NCBI RefSeq assembly: GCF_030272615.1 | Contig: NC_081408.1 | Span: 203,154,191 to 203,218,190 of the forward strand | Direction: 5' to 3' | Length of the DNA: 64,000 nt | Origin: Cryptomeria japonica | Lineage: Eukaryota; Streptophyta; Pinopsida; Cupressales; Cupressaceae | Shown here: one piece after another, positions 1 through 11,125 of the stretch | Position numbering within the stretch: the first letter of the stretch is position 1 | Layout: each line of letters opens with the position of its first letter | Translations under genes and position numbers: made by a program | The notes under the pieces: model-generated | Databases searched by the model: none | The model's input: only the letters and a program-made list of their open reading frames with translations | What the model was told of the DNA's origin: nothing

Positions 1-31
1 TGTATGTATATGGAAATACTCCCCTGCAATA

Positions 32-760
32 GTGATTCTGTCTATCTGGTGGGAAAGAAACAAGCGGATCTTTAGACAAATTTTCTCGCCCCTACAGGAA
101 GTATTGGAAGGAATAAAAAAGTCTATCTCAGAAGTAGCTAATGCATTCATTAAAAAAAACATCAAGAGTAATGCTCTCTTCTCTTCTTGGGATGGAACAG
201 TGATTGAGAATTGGAAATAATTGGTCACCCCTTCACCCATTGCCTTCAATAATCAAAACCATCAGGTGATTGATAGAACTAAAGTTAAATTGCAACTTCC
301 CTTCCTGGCTACATGAAGATAAATTTTGATGGATCATCAAGAGATAATCCAGGTAGATCACGAATTGGTGTTTGTATTAGGGATCACTGAGGTAAATTGA
401 TAGATTTTAAAGCTTCTCCTATCCCACTTGGCACAAATAATGTAGCAGAAGCATATTCTCTACTATATGGCTTAACATTAGCCAAAAAGATGGGACTTAC
501 AAAAATACACATTGAAGGAGATTCAAGTTTAATACTTAATGCCTGCATTAATAAGAAAACTTGAAATTGGAAAATAACCTATTTTTCAAAATCAAGTTGG
601 TCTCTTTTAGATATATTCCATGATCACCTTCTTTCATACACTCTACGGGAAGGGAACAAGGCAAAAGACATATTAGCAAATTTAGGCTGTGACAATAATA
701 ACTTAGACTCAACCTATTTGGGGCTTAGTTTAGCAATTTGTCCTCAGCTAGTATAGGTTA
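32..760 (+). pseudogene. 3' end of a plant LINE (L1-like) with RNase H domain
   Basis: This is the decayed C-terminal part of a non-LTR retrotransposon polyprotein. The first piece (32-220) has the WWERNKRIF motif, like the W-x-E-R-N-x-R-I-F segment that links reverse transcriptase to RNase H in plant LINEs. After a frameshift, an RNase H domain starts near 313. It contains FDGSSRDNPG, then AEAYSL, EGDSSLIL and NKAKDILANLG, which together supply the four acidic catalytic positions. RNase H would remove the RNA template during target-primed reverse transcription. The frame is broken by a TGA at about 388 and another at about 562. No reverse transcriptase is present, so it is either 5'-truncated or continues to the left of the window. 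The family call is firm; the exact ends are not. Confidence 0.75.
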
Positions 761-1696
761 TCAATAATGAAAAATCTTGATGAAACACATGTGTAAATCA
801 ACATTTAATGATCCTTCAGATATTTTTACATGGAGAAGCATGAAAATCGAGCTAATTCGCTAGATGTTTAAATTTTTTTATCCTTTGACGGTGCCTCCAA
901 TCATGACAGTATAAGGATAATATTTGTCATTTCTTCTCATTATTGCAAGATTTCTATGAATTTGTATTCTGCATGTGTGTAATGTTGTAAATTGCAGGTT
1001 GAGCGCATGTTGGATGATCTGTAATGAGTGTTCATTCTTCTTAAAAAACCGTCTACACATACATTGCAATCAATCTGCACAATATCCAACTTTTCTAATT
1101 TGTTTGTTGTGTTGGAGAAATAATATAAAGCAATCTCTGAGCTCATCTTCCTTCTCATCTAGCCCCTGTGAACTATAATTTAGTGATCTTTTAACTAGTA
1201 TGGATTATCAAAAAAGAAACTATAGAGTGCTTTTGAAGGTTGAAAATTGGGAAACACCGTTTGAAGATCACATATCGGACTCAACTCGGTTAGGGTTTTA
1301 ATGTTCATTGCTAACACTGCAAGAGAAGTGTTACAAAAATAATTAGAGAAGAAGTTTTATATCCACAGGAAAAAAGAATCATTTTCCATTTGCAGTTGGT
1401 CTCCATATTCCTCTCTAACGCATTGTGGTTAAGTCTATGAAAGCCAAATACACCTTGGGTAATAAATTCCTTATTGCGGTCCAAAAGTATGATTTATGGA
1501 AAGACCAAGCCAACATTGGTGGACTATTTCCTAGGTATTATCTATAGAGAAGAGATGATTACATTTCCATATAGGACAACATTAAAAATTCTTTGGATCA
1601 ATAGTTTATGTGACCATTTCAACAAGTTGTTAGGAACATGGGTAGGCACTCGATTCTGAATCAAGAAGCAAGACATATTCTAAGCTCCATGCATTA
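761..1696. other. Flanking DNA with short degenerate coding scraps
   Basis: No intact gene is visible. Near 1437-1541 a short plus-strand frame reads like coding sequence (residues such as GNKFLIAVQKYDLWKDQ). It ends at a TAG and I do not recognise it. It may belong to the same remnant as 1697-1953, but frameshifts separate them. Confidence 0.35.
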
Positions 1697-1953
1697 CTTG
1701 CGATCATGGGTCATGAGCATGAAGCACCAAGGCTTCCGGAAGATACATTCCTAGAGGTTAAAACATGGCTTCAAGGCAACACCAACCAACATGGTACATC
1801 CGAGTGGCAATTTCCACCTTCATGCATTTATGCTTTAGCATAGGTTAATTTGGAGATTCCTATACTTCATTTTCATAATTTAAGTCTAAATGATGCCCAA
1901 TATATCATAATAGAGAATGCAGAGTTAGATATTCATCCCATGGAGGAATACTA
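1697..1953 (+). pseudogene. Unidentified coding remnant split by the outer retrotransposon (left part)
   Basis: About 85 codons are open except for one TAG, at a site where CAG is likely. The composition looks like real protein (for example LPEDTFLEVKTWLQ and LSLNDAQYIIIENAELD). The frame runs to the insertion point at 1953 and continues in the same phase at 61557 once the 60-kb insertion and one TSD copy are removed, apart from a TAG at the junction. The right part adds about 35 codons. I do not recognise the family. It could be a host pseudogene or an older transposon. Support is phase and composition only. Confidence 0.35.
1949..1953. repeat. Target-site duplication of the outer element (left)
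   Basis: TACTA lies directly before the TG of the outer left LTR. The right partner is TAGTA at 61552-61556, four of five bases identical. Confidence 0.6.
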
Positions 1954-2225
1954 TGTTAGACAAAATGCACCACTGAGAGGAGGGTGAATCAGTGGCTCTC
2001 AATTTTTTCCCTTTAGCTATCTTATGTGAGCATACAGGTTAATAGATCTAACTCAATCCAAACTTACTAGTTAGTAGGGAGACCATTACCAATGCAATCA
2101 CACAAAGGACATCACATAACACCAATATATACGAGGAAAACCCAAGATGGGAAAAACCTCGGTGAGCAATGTTGTTAGAGTCTATTGCTCCAATCCATCC
2201 TCACAATCAAAAGTTGTTACAATGT

Positions 2226-2300
2226 GTAGGGCACCAACCCAGGGAGCTACAATCCCTGATTTAGGGCACCAACCCAAGGAAGACCAACCCCTAACTTGTT
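2226..2300. repeat. About 35-bp tandem repeat in the outer LTR (left copy)
   Basis: Imperfect tandem units are built on GGGCACCAACCCAAGG followed by a CCCTAA/CCCTGAT-type end. About two units are present here, against about three in the right LTR (59463-59568). The copy number has therefore changed since insertion. Confidence 0.7.
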
Positions 2301-3501
2301 TATGGGCTACAACCCAAAAGAGCTACAATCCCTAAACCGAGCTACAACTCAGTGATCACAATGAAAACATCAATTACAAAACTAGTTATCTTGTTACAAG
2401 TGAATCTTGCAACCATTTCTTATACCTTACTCTACCGGTGAGATACCTTCTCTACTACACCAACTCAGACTTCTATTGCTCTCACCTACTTCTCTACTGC
2501 CGACAAACCCTAATGGTACACCTCTCCTCTTCTTCTTCTCTACTAGATCTCCTTCTCACTGCTTTGCACTTTACTAGTGCTATACTCTACCGGTCCACTG
2601 TCTGCCTTCTCTGCAACTCTCTTCACTTCTCCTCTACCAGTATAACCACTACTGGTTCTTCTCTTCACTCTCCCTCTTTTCTCAGATACTTGTTGAGCAC
2701 TTGGCTGATTTTCTCTCACATGCAGAAGTAACACTCAATCACTTCGCAGTAGCACTATCCTCTTCTCTTCAGTAAAAACTTAAGTATGTCTTTGGCCTGG
2801 ATATTTATAGACTAGTTTTCTCACCAAAAGCTAATTTAAAATCTAGGTGGTTAGGGTTTCCTCATCACCCTTAAGGAAAACCAAATCCAATAAGATCTTC
2901 CTTGATCTGATCTCCCAGACAGCCAACTATATAACTTCACCAATAATGCGCCTTCTGATACATGCTTTCCAAATGTAGCAAACACGGTCATGTATCTTGA
3001 CCTGCCTCTTTCAAAATGCCATTAATGTTTCTATTATTTCCTCCTTGAGGTCTTCGATCCAGGCACAAACAACTCCTTGATTCTTCTCTGTCATTCATTC
3101 TTCCTCGAGCCACAATTCTCTAATCCGATCCATAAATCACGAGATCCATATTCAATGCACAACTGTAGAAATACCTCTCTACAAGATAGTTCACCAATCT
3201 CTATGAGCTTGCCAGCATGACTCAAAGTGGCATCCATGTCTACCAACTATGAATAAAGCACTTCATGTCGGTCCAAATAGGATCACCAACCAAATACTCT
3301 ACTAGTTCCTCTTTCCTGCTAGTTTTCTAACCCTTTCGGTATCTCCCATTCTACCGGTTAACTCCTCATGTCTGTACTTGTTGAACTATCAGTGGAACAC
3401 CTAAACTGGTCTTCAGACCTACCTATCCAAAGCATGCACATTCCCACAAGGTGAGGAGGGCATCTGCATCTACACCTTGCTCATATTTTTGGTGGACTTA
3501 C

Positions 3502-3506
3502 ATACT
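3502..3506. repeat. Target-site duplication ATACT (left)
   Basis: ATACT directly precedes the TG of the level-2 gypsy element and is repeated exactly at 54849-54853. The outer LTR is collinear across this point in its intact right copy. Confidence 0.92.
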
Positions 3507-3690
3507 TGTTGCCCCCTTTTTTTTATTTTTCGTTTATAGCCTATTAAAAAAAAAGAGGGTAATTATTTTCTAGGACTTAAGACTTCATCAAATGAGCTTC
3601 GTACTCATTCGTCGAACCTTTAATAAAATTCACAATTCGAGTTCAAGAGAAATGCGTTCCATAAAGTTCCAAGTTGTCATTAGCATAGTC

Positions 3691-3738
3691 ATTGAACTTG
3701 AACTTTGAACCTTTACGGTTCAAGGTTCAAGGTTCAAT
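3691..3738. repeat. GGTTCAA inverted-repeat hairpin in the LTR upstream region
   Basis: The left arm is built from TTGAAC/TTTGAACC units and the right arm from GGTTCAA repeats, around a short TTTAC loop. Equivalent blocks lie at 14540-14587 (LTR2) and 41752-41799 (LTR3). Two further, looser inverted pairs follow in LTR1 (about 3798-3843 and 3906-3956). Position just upstream of the first promoter candidate suggests a transcription-control array. I cannot assign a binding factor. Confidence 0.65.
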
Positions 3739-4196
3739 CAGTCTTTTGTCTTGTGTTTTGTAGCTGTCTTTTCAGTGCTTGTCTTGTGTTCGCTCTGAAC
3801 TTGAACCATTGAACTTTTGTTTTGAAACGGTTCAAGGTTCATTCCTGTGCTTTTGAATGTTCCTTTCATCTCTTTCTACTTGTTCGCAAATGTGACTTGT
3901 TGTCATTGAACTTTGAACCAATGAACTTCTTTAAAAATGAGTTCAAGGTTCAAAGCGGTGTTTTCAACTCAGCCGATGGTGTCATGAAAAAAAGGCGGCG
4001 CAATCAAAACAGAATTTTCCTTGGTTTTCATGTTTTCAAATTGTAATTATGGAAAAAATCATGAGAAGGCATGTTCACTGTGCGGAGTTGATTTCTAATT
4101 AATAAGCATGTTAGAATTATATCAAATCACAAGTGGTTTCACATGGAGAATAAGCTGGGTTGAAGCATGTGTTGGTTCATTTCAGTCTTTTCTATC

Positions 4197-4207
4197 TTTA
4201 AATATGG
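4197..4207 (+). promoter_or_regulatory. Candidate core promoter P1 for the LTR-encoded gene
   Basis: TTTAAATATGG occurs at the same place in all three LTRs (also 15047-15057 and 42267-42277), about 115 bp before the predicted leader splice donor and about 225 bp before the first ATG. It is TATA-like in composition only; no start-site evidence is available. Confidence 0.4.
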
Positions 4208-4312
4208 GGTGTCAGGTAAAGTAATTATTGTTGCTGTTGACGAAGAGTGGAGATGCAGAAGGTAATTTAGCTTAGTTCTTCGAAGGGTTTCACAGTTTGA
4301 TGTTGAAGATAG

Positions 4313-4410
4313 GTGAGTTCAATTGCTTATTTCCATCTGCTCTATTTAGTTCTGAAAATTGGAAAGTGTAATTCTTTGCTTCAGAATTGAATGTTGTCTG
4401 ATTGACGTAA
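4313..4410 (+). other. Predicted 98-nt leader intron of the LTR-encoded gene (acceptor decayed in LTR1)
   Basis: The donor AG|GTGAGT is conserved in the three LTRs (GT at 4313, 15163 and 42383). The acceptor is GACGCAG at 15260 and GACACAG at 42480, preceded by a CTGAT branch-like motif. In LTR1 the same position reads GACGTAA, so the AG is lost. All three copies give 98 nt. The initiating ATG follows 13 nt downstream. Function is inferred from the consensus sites and their conservation. Confidence 0.5.
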
Positions 4411-4422
4411 TTTAAAGCAAAA

Positions 4423-7400
4423 ATGAGATTGATTCTGCCCAAATTGGGTCGAACATCATGCCTGCTTAGTACCCTTCTGGAGTTAGATTATACAACCTTC
4501 ATTTTGGACGAGTTAGATAACTTTTTAGAGAGGGCCAAGAACCCAACAGCTAATTCCATGATGGAAAAGATAGTTCATAGTGGTCTTGTTGAGACCGATG
4601 CATTCCCAATTGCTGCTCCTTGCCCAGAATTAGTGTATGCATGTATGAACCGATATGATGTTGGTAATAGGAGCACTAGAGCCAATAATGGAGACATGCT
4701 AGTGCGGATTGACAGAGAACCTGTAATGGCTGCAATTGGAATTCCTCACAAAGAGCCGTATGAAGATTGGTCCATAGGAATCTCATACACATTTTTCTCT
4801 GAGAAGAGAAGTGTTTATCGGAATGTCATAGCCAGGAACTGGCTCCTTAAAATACAAAAGGGAGGTTCTAGGTTGCGCAAACCCTTAACAAGAGAACATT
4901 TCATCACAGAAGTTAGGTATATTGTGGTCCTTTTGAACAGGCATAAGGGGAATTCACATGCCTTCTATTGGGAGGACTGGATGTATTTTTACATTCAGGT
5001 ATTATTAGCTGGTGAGAAATACCTGGACTAGGCACAAGTAATTGCTGAGAGATTGCATGAAGGGTTGAGTAATTTTGTTGGAATAGCTAATTTTCACATG
5101 ACTTCATACTTGTTCTATATTTTAGCATGTATTAGAGAATGGCCGGGATTACATCAGGAACCTTGGGTTAATGGAATGAAGGTCTACAAGTGCTATCCAC
5201 ATTTGCAAATACAGAGTTACACAAAAAATTTCTTGAGATGGAATGATGTCTTTGCAGGAGGATTAACTTTTGAACTGCAGGGAAATTTGAATAATAGGGT
5301 GTCACTTGAGGCATTAAAGTTGGTCACCACATATGGGAGTTGTTTCATTCAATTTCCTAGATTCACCTATATCCGAATTGGAGGCTTTGAAGATGAACCT
5401 TTCAAATTACCCAGATATGCTCTTGCAAGCTATGTACTTTTAGAAGTTAGCAGACAGCTAGCTCATGTGGATAAGAGATTTGGGATGAAAAGTGAATCTG
5501 AAGCAATTCTCCCAATTGAACTGAGACATTATAGTTGCCAAACTATTTCTGATGCATTGAACTTAGAATTGGAACTCAAGAAGATGAATTTGCCACCATA
5601 TGTTGCTCGGTAGGGGTTCAACAACAAAGAATATGCAATGAAGCAACTAAATGTTGATGTGAACTTCACACATATACCCCAATTAGAAGATTATTGGGAG
5701 GAATGATGTGATGAATTTGAATATCAGAGAAGATTATGGTTGAGGTTCACTGTACAGCAAATTATTACTTTGAAATTTCCCATGAACATTGCAGGAATAC
5801 AAGAAGCGAAAGATGAAGATGTATTGGACCTAGAGTTCAATAAAAGAGTTCATGTGCAACCTATTCTTGAAATTGATTGGGATAGGAAAGAAGAAGAAAA
5901 TATTTAGTCAAGAACCTTTAATGTAATAAGGAGAATGGAGAAATGGTTAAGAGAGCATAGGCCTGGAATAAAATTTGCTGTCGGCTCAGTCGAGAAATCA
6001 GTTGAGCAATCTCATGCTGCTGTACCAATTTCTTCTTCTAACATTGTTGTTGATATTGCAGGTGTCACTGGTACTCGAAGTGAAAAGGTTCAAACCAGAA
6101 GACTTAAAGAACCACTGTTTTGTCCCTCAACGGTTCGAGTCACCCGTTCTAGAAGTAAAAGCAAAGGTGCAGACGTCACAGGAAAAGAAACCATCATAGT
6201 TCTTGATACTGAGGACGTGCAAGTGAGTATGGGTAAACCAGAAACAGACATTCCGGCAGCTCAAGATGTGGGTAAAGAAAAAGAGCATTCTGGGGAAGGC
6301 CTCGATCAAGTGACTACTTTGGTGACCATGGATTCATCTGAATGTCAAACGCCGCCAGCTAAGATATCCTCAAATGTTTCAAGGTGGTTAGGAGCATCAA
6401 TAAGTAAGAAACGCAATGTAGTCCCTATCAGTGTGCCCATGGAAGATATGGTGAGCAAATGCCTCGGGAAAACACCTAAGTCCAAAGAGCTAAAAGCAGA
6501 AGCTATGCTGGAGGTGGATGACAATACAGGACACTGGGTAGCTGAAGTGGCTAGGCCTATTTCTGACAAAGATCTAGAAAATGCAACGAAGCAGGATTTT
6601 GTTGTTGAAAAGCTTGATTTAGGAACTGCTTCAAGGGCTTCTGATGCAAAACACTTAGAGTCCTCTGCTAAACAAATGTTGTCCAGAACATGGAAAGATG
6701 AGAAAGACAAATGAGAGTTGAAGTAGACCGTGAAGCAGATGGTGGAGTATATTAATGCCATTCATCATCCCAGCCCATAGCCCCTATCACAGGTTCCTCA
6801 AAATTTTGATCCTAGATCTGCCATGAACCAGAATTTATTGGATAAGGTTCAGAGAAATCATGTCCTGGCAGAAACCTTTGAAGAGTGGCTTGAGTTCATA
6901 ATTTAAAAAGGAACAGAGTACATTGCTCATTTGGTAAAGGCGTATGAGGATGTTGTGACTGTGACTCAAGACCTGGAAACAGAGGTGTCAGCGTGGGAAA
7001 AGGAAAGGAAAAAATGGGCTACAATACTGGTTCAAATGAGAGATGTACAGAAGTATGGTGTCATGAACTTCCTTACAGAAAAAGTAGTAAATGATTTAGA
7101 TGACAAGGTACTGCATGTGGCCAAGGAAAACATTGAATGGAGAAATTCAATCATAAAAGAAGGTCATGAAGAGTCCATTAAGTTGCTAAAAGAATTGAAA
7201 GAACTCATTGCCGTGATGCAGAAAGACTTGAAGTGCATCGATGTACAACTTCTGAAGGAAGACAGACAGACCATTGAATAGGTAGTAGATATGGTGCAGA
7301 ATTTCAAAGGGAAAATCAATTCGGGTTAAAGAATTGAAATCCTTTACCCGCGATGACTTCACCAGAGTGGCCCGCATTGAATCCATGTTGGCTGTCTATT

Positions 7401-7579
7401 CGGATCATTTAGAGGTGCATAAAACTAAAGTCACACAGGTGGGTATGGATAAAGAAGTCTGGAAGCAATGCATCTTGCACATAGGTCTCCCGCATTACCA
7501 AGTAGTTCATAATTTCTCTGTGGCTCATATAGAATGGCGAAATATACGTGGCACCGTGCACACTTCAAAGACAATTTAG
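4423..7579 (+). pseudogene. LTR-encoded protein of about 1,050 codons, family unknown (LTR1 copy)
   Basis: One frame runs from the ATG at 4423 to about 7320. A one-base insertion there shifts it into the final 80 codons, ending TAG at 7579. In-frame stops interrupt it: TAG at 5029 (TGG in the other copies), TAG at 5611 (CAG elsewhere), and others near 5704, 5905, 6712 and 7279. Residues 1-400 look globular, with conserved aromatic and charged motifs such as GNSHAFYWEDWMYFYIQVLL. Residues 505-765 are Ser/Lys/Glu-rich and look disordered. Residues 835-955 are charged and probably coiled-coil. It is not gag, protease, reverse transcriptase or integrase. The N-terminal part weakly recalls retroelement-associated plant mobile or transposon domains, but I cannot place it. 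Two more copies lie in LTR2 and LTR3. Confidence 0.7.
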
Positions 7580-7710
7580 GTTGTTTTTTGTTTTTTTAGT
7601 TATGGCTCTATTTACGGCTTGTAGCCATTTAGTTAGGTTTCAGTTATAGGTGGTTGTTTCTGGAATTTCATATTTGCATTTTATTTAAAAATACAATTAA
7701 GCCTAGCGGC

Positions 7711-7720
7711 TATATATATT
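7711..7720 (+). promoter_or_regulatory. TATA box P2, candidate gag-pol promoter (LTR1)
   Basis: TATATATATT follows the LTR reading frame and precedes the internal region by about 650 bp. It is conserved in LTR2 (34932) and LTR3 (54198). If used, U3 would contain the whole LTR gene and the genomic RNA would start after it. Confidence 0.5.
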
Positions 7721-8367
7721 TGTAAGGATGTTTTTTTAGCGGGACATAATAAATTTTTTTCTTTGCTGAAAAACTGGAAGGACCAGACTAATTTCACTTG
7801 TAATTTCAATGAAATACCCATCTTTGAGTGGAATGAAATATATGATACAACTTGAGAAATCTATGTGTTTTGAATGCACAAAATTTCTATTGGAATGATG
7901 ATGTGTTCATGTATCAATTTCTTCTCTCTGATTTTTCATTCAAAGTCTGCGAATCAATTTGGTAAATGAAACTAGCTGTATGCTTTTGAATTTTCTAATT
8001 CCCCTTGTCCTGTGAGACACGAGTGAGTGTCAATTAGAATTCAAACATTCTTTTATCATCTTGAGAGTTAATTTCCATTTGAGATCAAACGTCTTATTAT
8101 GAATTTCATTATCCATCATTAAGAATTCATATTGTGTTGACTAATGAATGTTGAAGCCTTTTGTTTACTTTCTGGTTAAAAGTAAATCACATAAAGAGAA
8201 AATTATTCAAAATTCATTGAATATTATATAGGGAGCTGTACCTTAAAGCAGAGGGTAAGAACAATAATTTTTTACCCAACTGCTGGTTATCATTGGTTTT
8301 CTATTTGGGCAACAGGGGTATTTATTTGTAAATTTTGAGAAATCCAATCCGTTAACGAATAGATTTT

Positions 8368-8385
8368 TGGTGACTCTGCTAGGGA
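8368..8385 (+). other. Primer-binding site of internal region 1 (tRNA-Arg type)
   Basis: TGGTGACTCTGCTAGGGA starts 7 bp after the LTR. It is a slightly decayed form of TGGCGACTCCGCTGGGGA, the complement of a plant tRNA-Arg 3' end. The internal-2 copy is closer to the consensus. Confidence 0.75.
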
Positions 8386-8461
8386 GTCGAATTATAAGAT
8401 TAGTTTTCTAGCCATAAGTTGCTTTGAATTGGTTCGTAGTTCATTTTGAACTCTGTAGGGT

Positions 8462-9730
8462 GTGAGCACATTGGAGACCAGAAGATATACTAGATCCCAA
8501 AGGCGAGAAGGATTAGTGGATTCGACTTTTAAAGAATTACAAAACCTAAATTCCTACCCTTCCTTCACACCTCAAAGAAGGGCAAGAAGTAGGCCCCCAA
8601 GATCTCCTTTTGCTCTTGCCCAATCCTCTATTTGTCACTCCTTGACCTTACATGGTGTTGTCTTTCCCACTGTGATTTATCCCACCCCTCTGAATATTGT
8701 CCTTCCTATGGCTGCAAATAACTCTTGGGGTCCAGTAGTAGGACCACTTGCCCTTGGATTAAATTTAAATCCCTTACCTAAAGGTTCTAGATAAAATTTA
8801 CCTAAGTTTAATGGTGATGCAAAATTTACAGTTGATGAGCATTTTAATGCTTTTAATGTTGCATGTGGCGTGTTGGTGGTTCAGCATGAAGATGTAGTAG
8901 TAAGGTTGTTTATTCAGACATTGACTGGAATAGCAGTCAATTGGTTCTACCATTTGCCGAATGGTGTAATAACAAACTAGCAAGATTTGAAAACTAAGTT
9001 CGAGGATAGGTTTAAAGTGGCAGAAGATGATCATTCTCTTTTAGCCCAATTAGCCCAATTGAAAAAGGAAATACCTGAATCCATGCAAGACTTTGTGGCA
9101 AGGTTTGAAAAGATTGTTCATAAGAATCTAGTTAATCGGAGACCTTCTGATGATAATTTGAAATGTTTCTTCATTAATGTAATGTCTGCAGAAATAAGTT
9201 TCTTTATTCGTAGACAAAGGGTCCAGGACTTAGCCACTGCCAAAACTACTGTAGTAGAATTAGAAGATGATTTGATTCACGCAAGCAAATGGAGAAGAGA
9301 GGTTCAATCTGCTAACTCATAGCCTTCAACCTCCACAACTCCCTCTGATCCTGTAATCCAAAGATTGGTTAATGATATGATCACCCTCAAGAGACAGCTC
9401 CCCAAGGCTAACACATCCTATCCTCAACCATATCAAGACATTCCAAGATGGCCTAATAATCAGCTTGCCGATAGAGGAAATAAAGCTTTACAATTGCCCC
9501 CAACTCAGCAAAGACTAGCCATTGAAGCACCCCCTCCCAGGAGAAATATGTGTGTCTTCCATTTAACAGATGACCACGATGGTAATTCTTGTCCAGAAAT
9601 GGTGAGACATGCACAGATGCTTAGTGCAGGAGAAGTTCTAAATGAACCTGGCTCAATAGAGGAAATTCATGGACAACCTGGTGATTCTGGAATACACTTC
9701 CTTGAATATGAATCCGAAAGAGATAGATGA
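8462..9730 (+). pseudogene. gag: Gag of internal region 1
   Basis: Capsid-type Gag in one frame of about 423 codons, broken by TAA at 8792, TAG at 8978 and TAG at 9320, ending TGA at 9728. The N-terminus is basic, with an Arg-rich ETRRYTRSQRRE start. The central part (about 8798-9320) matches the retrotransposon gag family: KFNGDAKF, then a WFYHLP motif followed by F-x-x-RF and the PESMQDFVARFEKI segment. A Cys/His cluster near 9550 (CVFHLTDDHDGNSC) is probably a degenerate zinc finger. The first codon is GTG in both copies, so the true start may have been lost. The first three stops are shared with internal region 2. Confidence 0.8.
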
Positions 9731-10635
9731 GGAGATATATTGGTAACCCTTGAAGATCCCTCTTGTGCCATTTTCACTAGAAACCATAATCAATTTAAAA
9801 ATACAAGCACTCTAGCATCCTATAAAAATTCAACTAAGGGTAAGGAACCTATGAACCGAAGTTCAGAAGTAAGTTCAAAGGTTCGAGAGGTTCAAATATT
9901 GAAGTGACCTGAGTCTGATATCCCTTTTGATATTGTTGATTTTTGTAAAACGTCAAAGATTCAAATCTCTCCTACTGAATACCTCAGGTTGAATCCCAAA
10001 GAGCTAGAAAAGTTGATTTAGTATGTGCGGAGGGAAAATTTTCAGTTGCAGCCCTCAGATTTATTATCAAGCTTTGAGTCTTTACCATTGAATACTGAAG
10101 CTTAGTTAATAGAACAAGCCAATGCTTTTACATCAAAAGAGCCGGTTAATGAATCTATAGGACCATCGCATGTGCTTGACCAGAAACCTGAGCCTTTCTA
10201 TGTATCCCTATTTATCAATGGTTATAAACTTAATAACTGTATTATTGATTTAGGAGCTTTAGATAATATAATGCCTTCCATAGTGGCCAAAGCCTTAGGT
10301 CTCACACTTACTAAAACCTTTGGTAAATGCTTCTCAATGGATTCTAAACAAATTCTTTACTTGGTCAGATCAAAGATGCTCAAGTGGCTTTAGCAGTTCA
10401 TCCCAATAAAAGAGTAAAGCTCACAATATTGGTTGCTGATATTCTAGCGAGTTACGGAATGTTGTTGAGTAGAACTTTTTGTAAAGACCTAGGTGGTGAG
10501 ATTAAAATGGATTGGTCTGAGGCAACGATTCCTATAGGAAGACAGAAAATTACTCTCATACTAGAACCAAAATCCAAATTTACAGTGTTTCCTTCAAAGG
10601 ATCCAAAATCAAAAAATATTGTATCAGGAATGTGA
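9731..10635 (+). pseudogene. Aspartic protease region of internal region 1
   Basis: It follows Gag in the same frame after a linker (9731-10171) with stops at 9905, 10019 and 10103. The protease begins near 10190. Its active-site triad reads D-L-G-A here and D-S-G-A in the sister copy at 37470, so the Ser has mutated. Downstream sequence (LTILVAD, then YGMLLSRTFCK) matches the flap and C-terminal ILG-type strand of retroviral-like proteases. A frameshift near 10370, shared with internal region 2, splits the domain. A one-base insertion near 10613 is unique to this copy. Confidence 0.75.
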
Positions 10636-10710
10636 ATTTGGTAACTAATTGCTTTTCTCTGATGACACTAAAAATATGTCAGGAGATATAGATGATCACA
10701 CTGTAGGGTT

Positions 10711-11125
10711 GTGGATAATGGAATTTGATGGGAGTTGTGCATCTGCTAGATCTGGCACTAGAGTGGTACTTATTTCTCCATAGCGTGAGAGTTTTCCTTT
10801 TTCATTTAAGTTGGAGTTTAAAAATACAAATAATACCATAGAATATGAGGCATTGTTGCTAGGAATTGACCAAGCCAAGAAGAAAGGGATTAAATTGTTG
10901 TGTGCTAAAGGTGATGCAGAATTGATTGTTAATCAGGTACGTAATCATTATTCTATGAAAAATGAGAGGCTCAAGCATTATAGAAATAGAATTTGGGATG
11001 AAATTGAGTATTTTGATGCATTTTCAATAGAAGCTATTCCTAGAAGTCAAAATTCTCATGCAGATTCCCTAGTGGTATTGACATCATTACTACTTCCACA
11101 TCCGGATTTTGGTATGGATGTTTAA
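10711..11125 (+). pseudogene. RNase H (archaeal-like type) lying upstream of reverse transcriptase, internal 1
   Basis: The domain starts LWIMEFDGSCASA, with the first catalytic Asp in FDGS. It continues with IEYEALLLGIDQAKKKGIKLL (second acidic residue), KGDAELIVNQV (third) and a final SHADSL (fourth). This is the RVT_3/aRNH style of RNase H seen in Tat elements, not the standard Ty3 domain. It lies between protease and reverse transcriptase, whereas in the nested element at 15323-31690 the same type of domain follows reverse transcriptase. One TAG at about 10781 breaks the frame. Confidence 0.78.

Larger units (their letters stand above)
1954..3506 (-). repeat. Outer element, left (3') LTR, first part
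   Basis: It begins TGTTAGACAAAATGCACC and is collinear with 59185-60775. It stops at ACATACT, where the gypsy element entered, and resumes at 54854. No gene is encoded. A short Ser/Leu-rich open frame at 2438-2731 falls in pyrimidine-rich sequence and is not counted as a gene. Confidence 0.85.
3507..8361 (+). repeat. LTR1 of the level-2 gypsy element (4,855 bp, uninterrupted)
   Basis: This is the only uninterrupted copy of the long LTR. Layout: inverted GGTTCAA repeats (3691-3960), a TATA-like TTTAAATATGG (4197), a leader intron (4313-4410), a reading frame of about 1,050 codons (4423-7579), a second TATA box (7711) and an AT-rich tail to 8361. The terminal CA has decayed to TA. Confidence 0.9.

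Noticed and set aside
2438-2731. 97-codon Ser/Leu-rich plus-strand frame
   Set aside because: It lies in a pyrimidine-rich part of the outer LTR, and the frame is not kept in the right LTR copy.
3691-3960. Heat-shock elements in the long LTR
   Set aside because: The motif spacing is GGTTCAAGGTTC, not alternating GAA and TTC at two-base gaps.
8368-8385. tRNA gene fragment
   Set aside because: The match is only to the 3' end of a tRNA-Arg complement, directly after an LTR; it is a primer-binding site.
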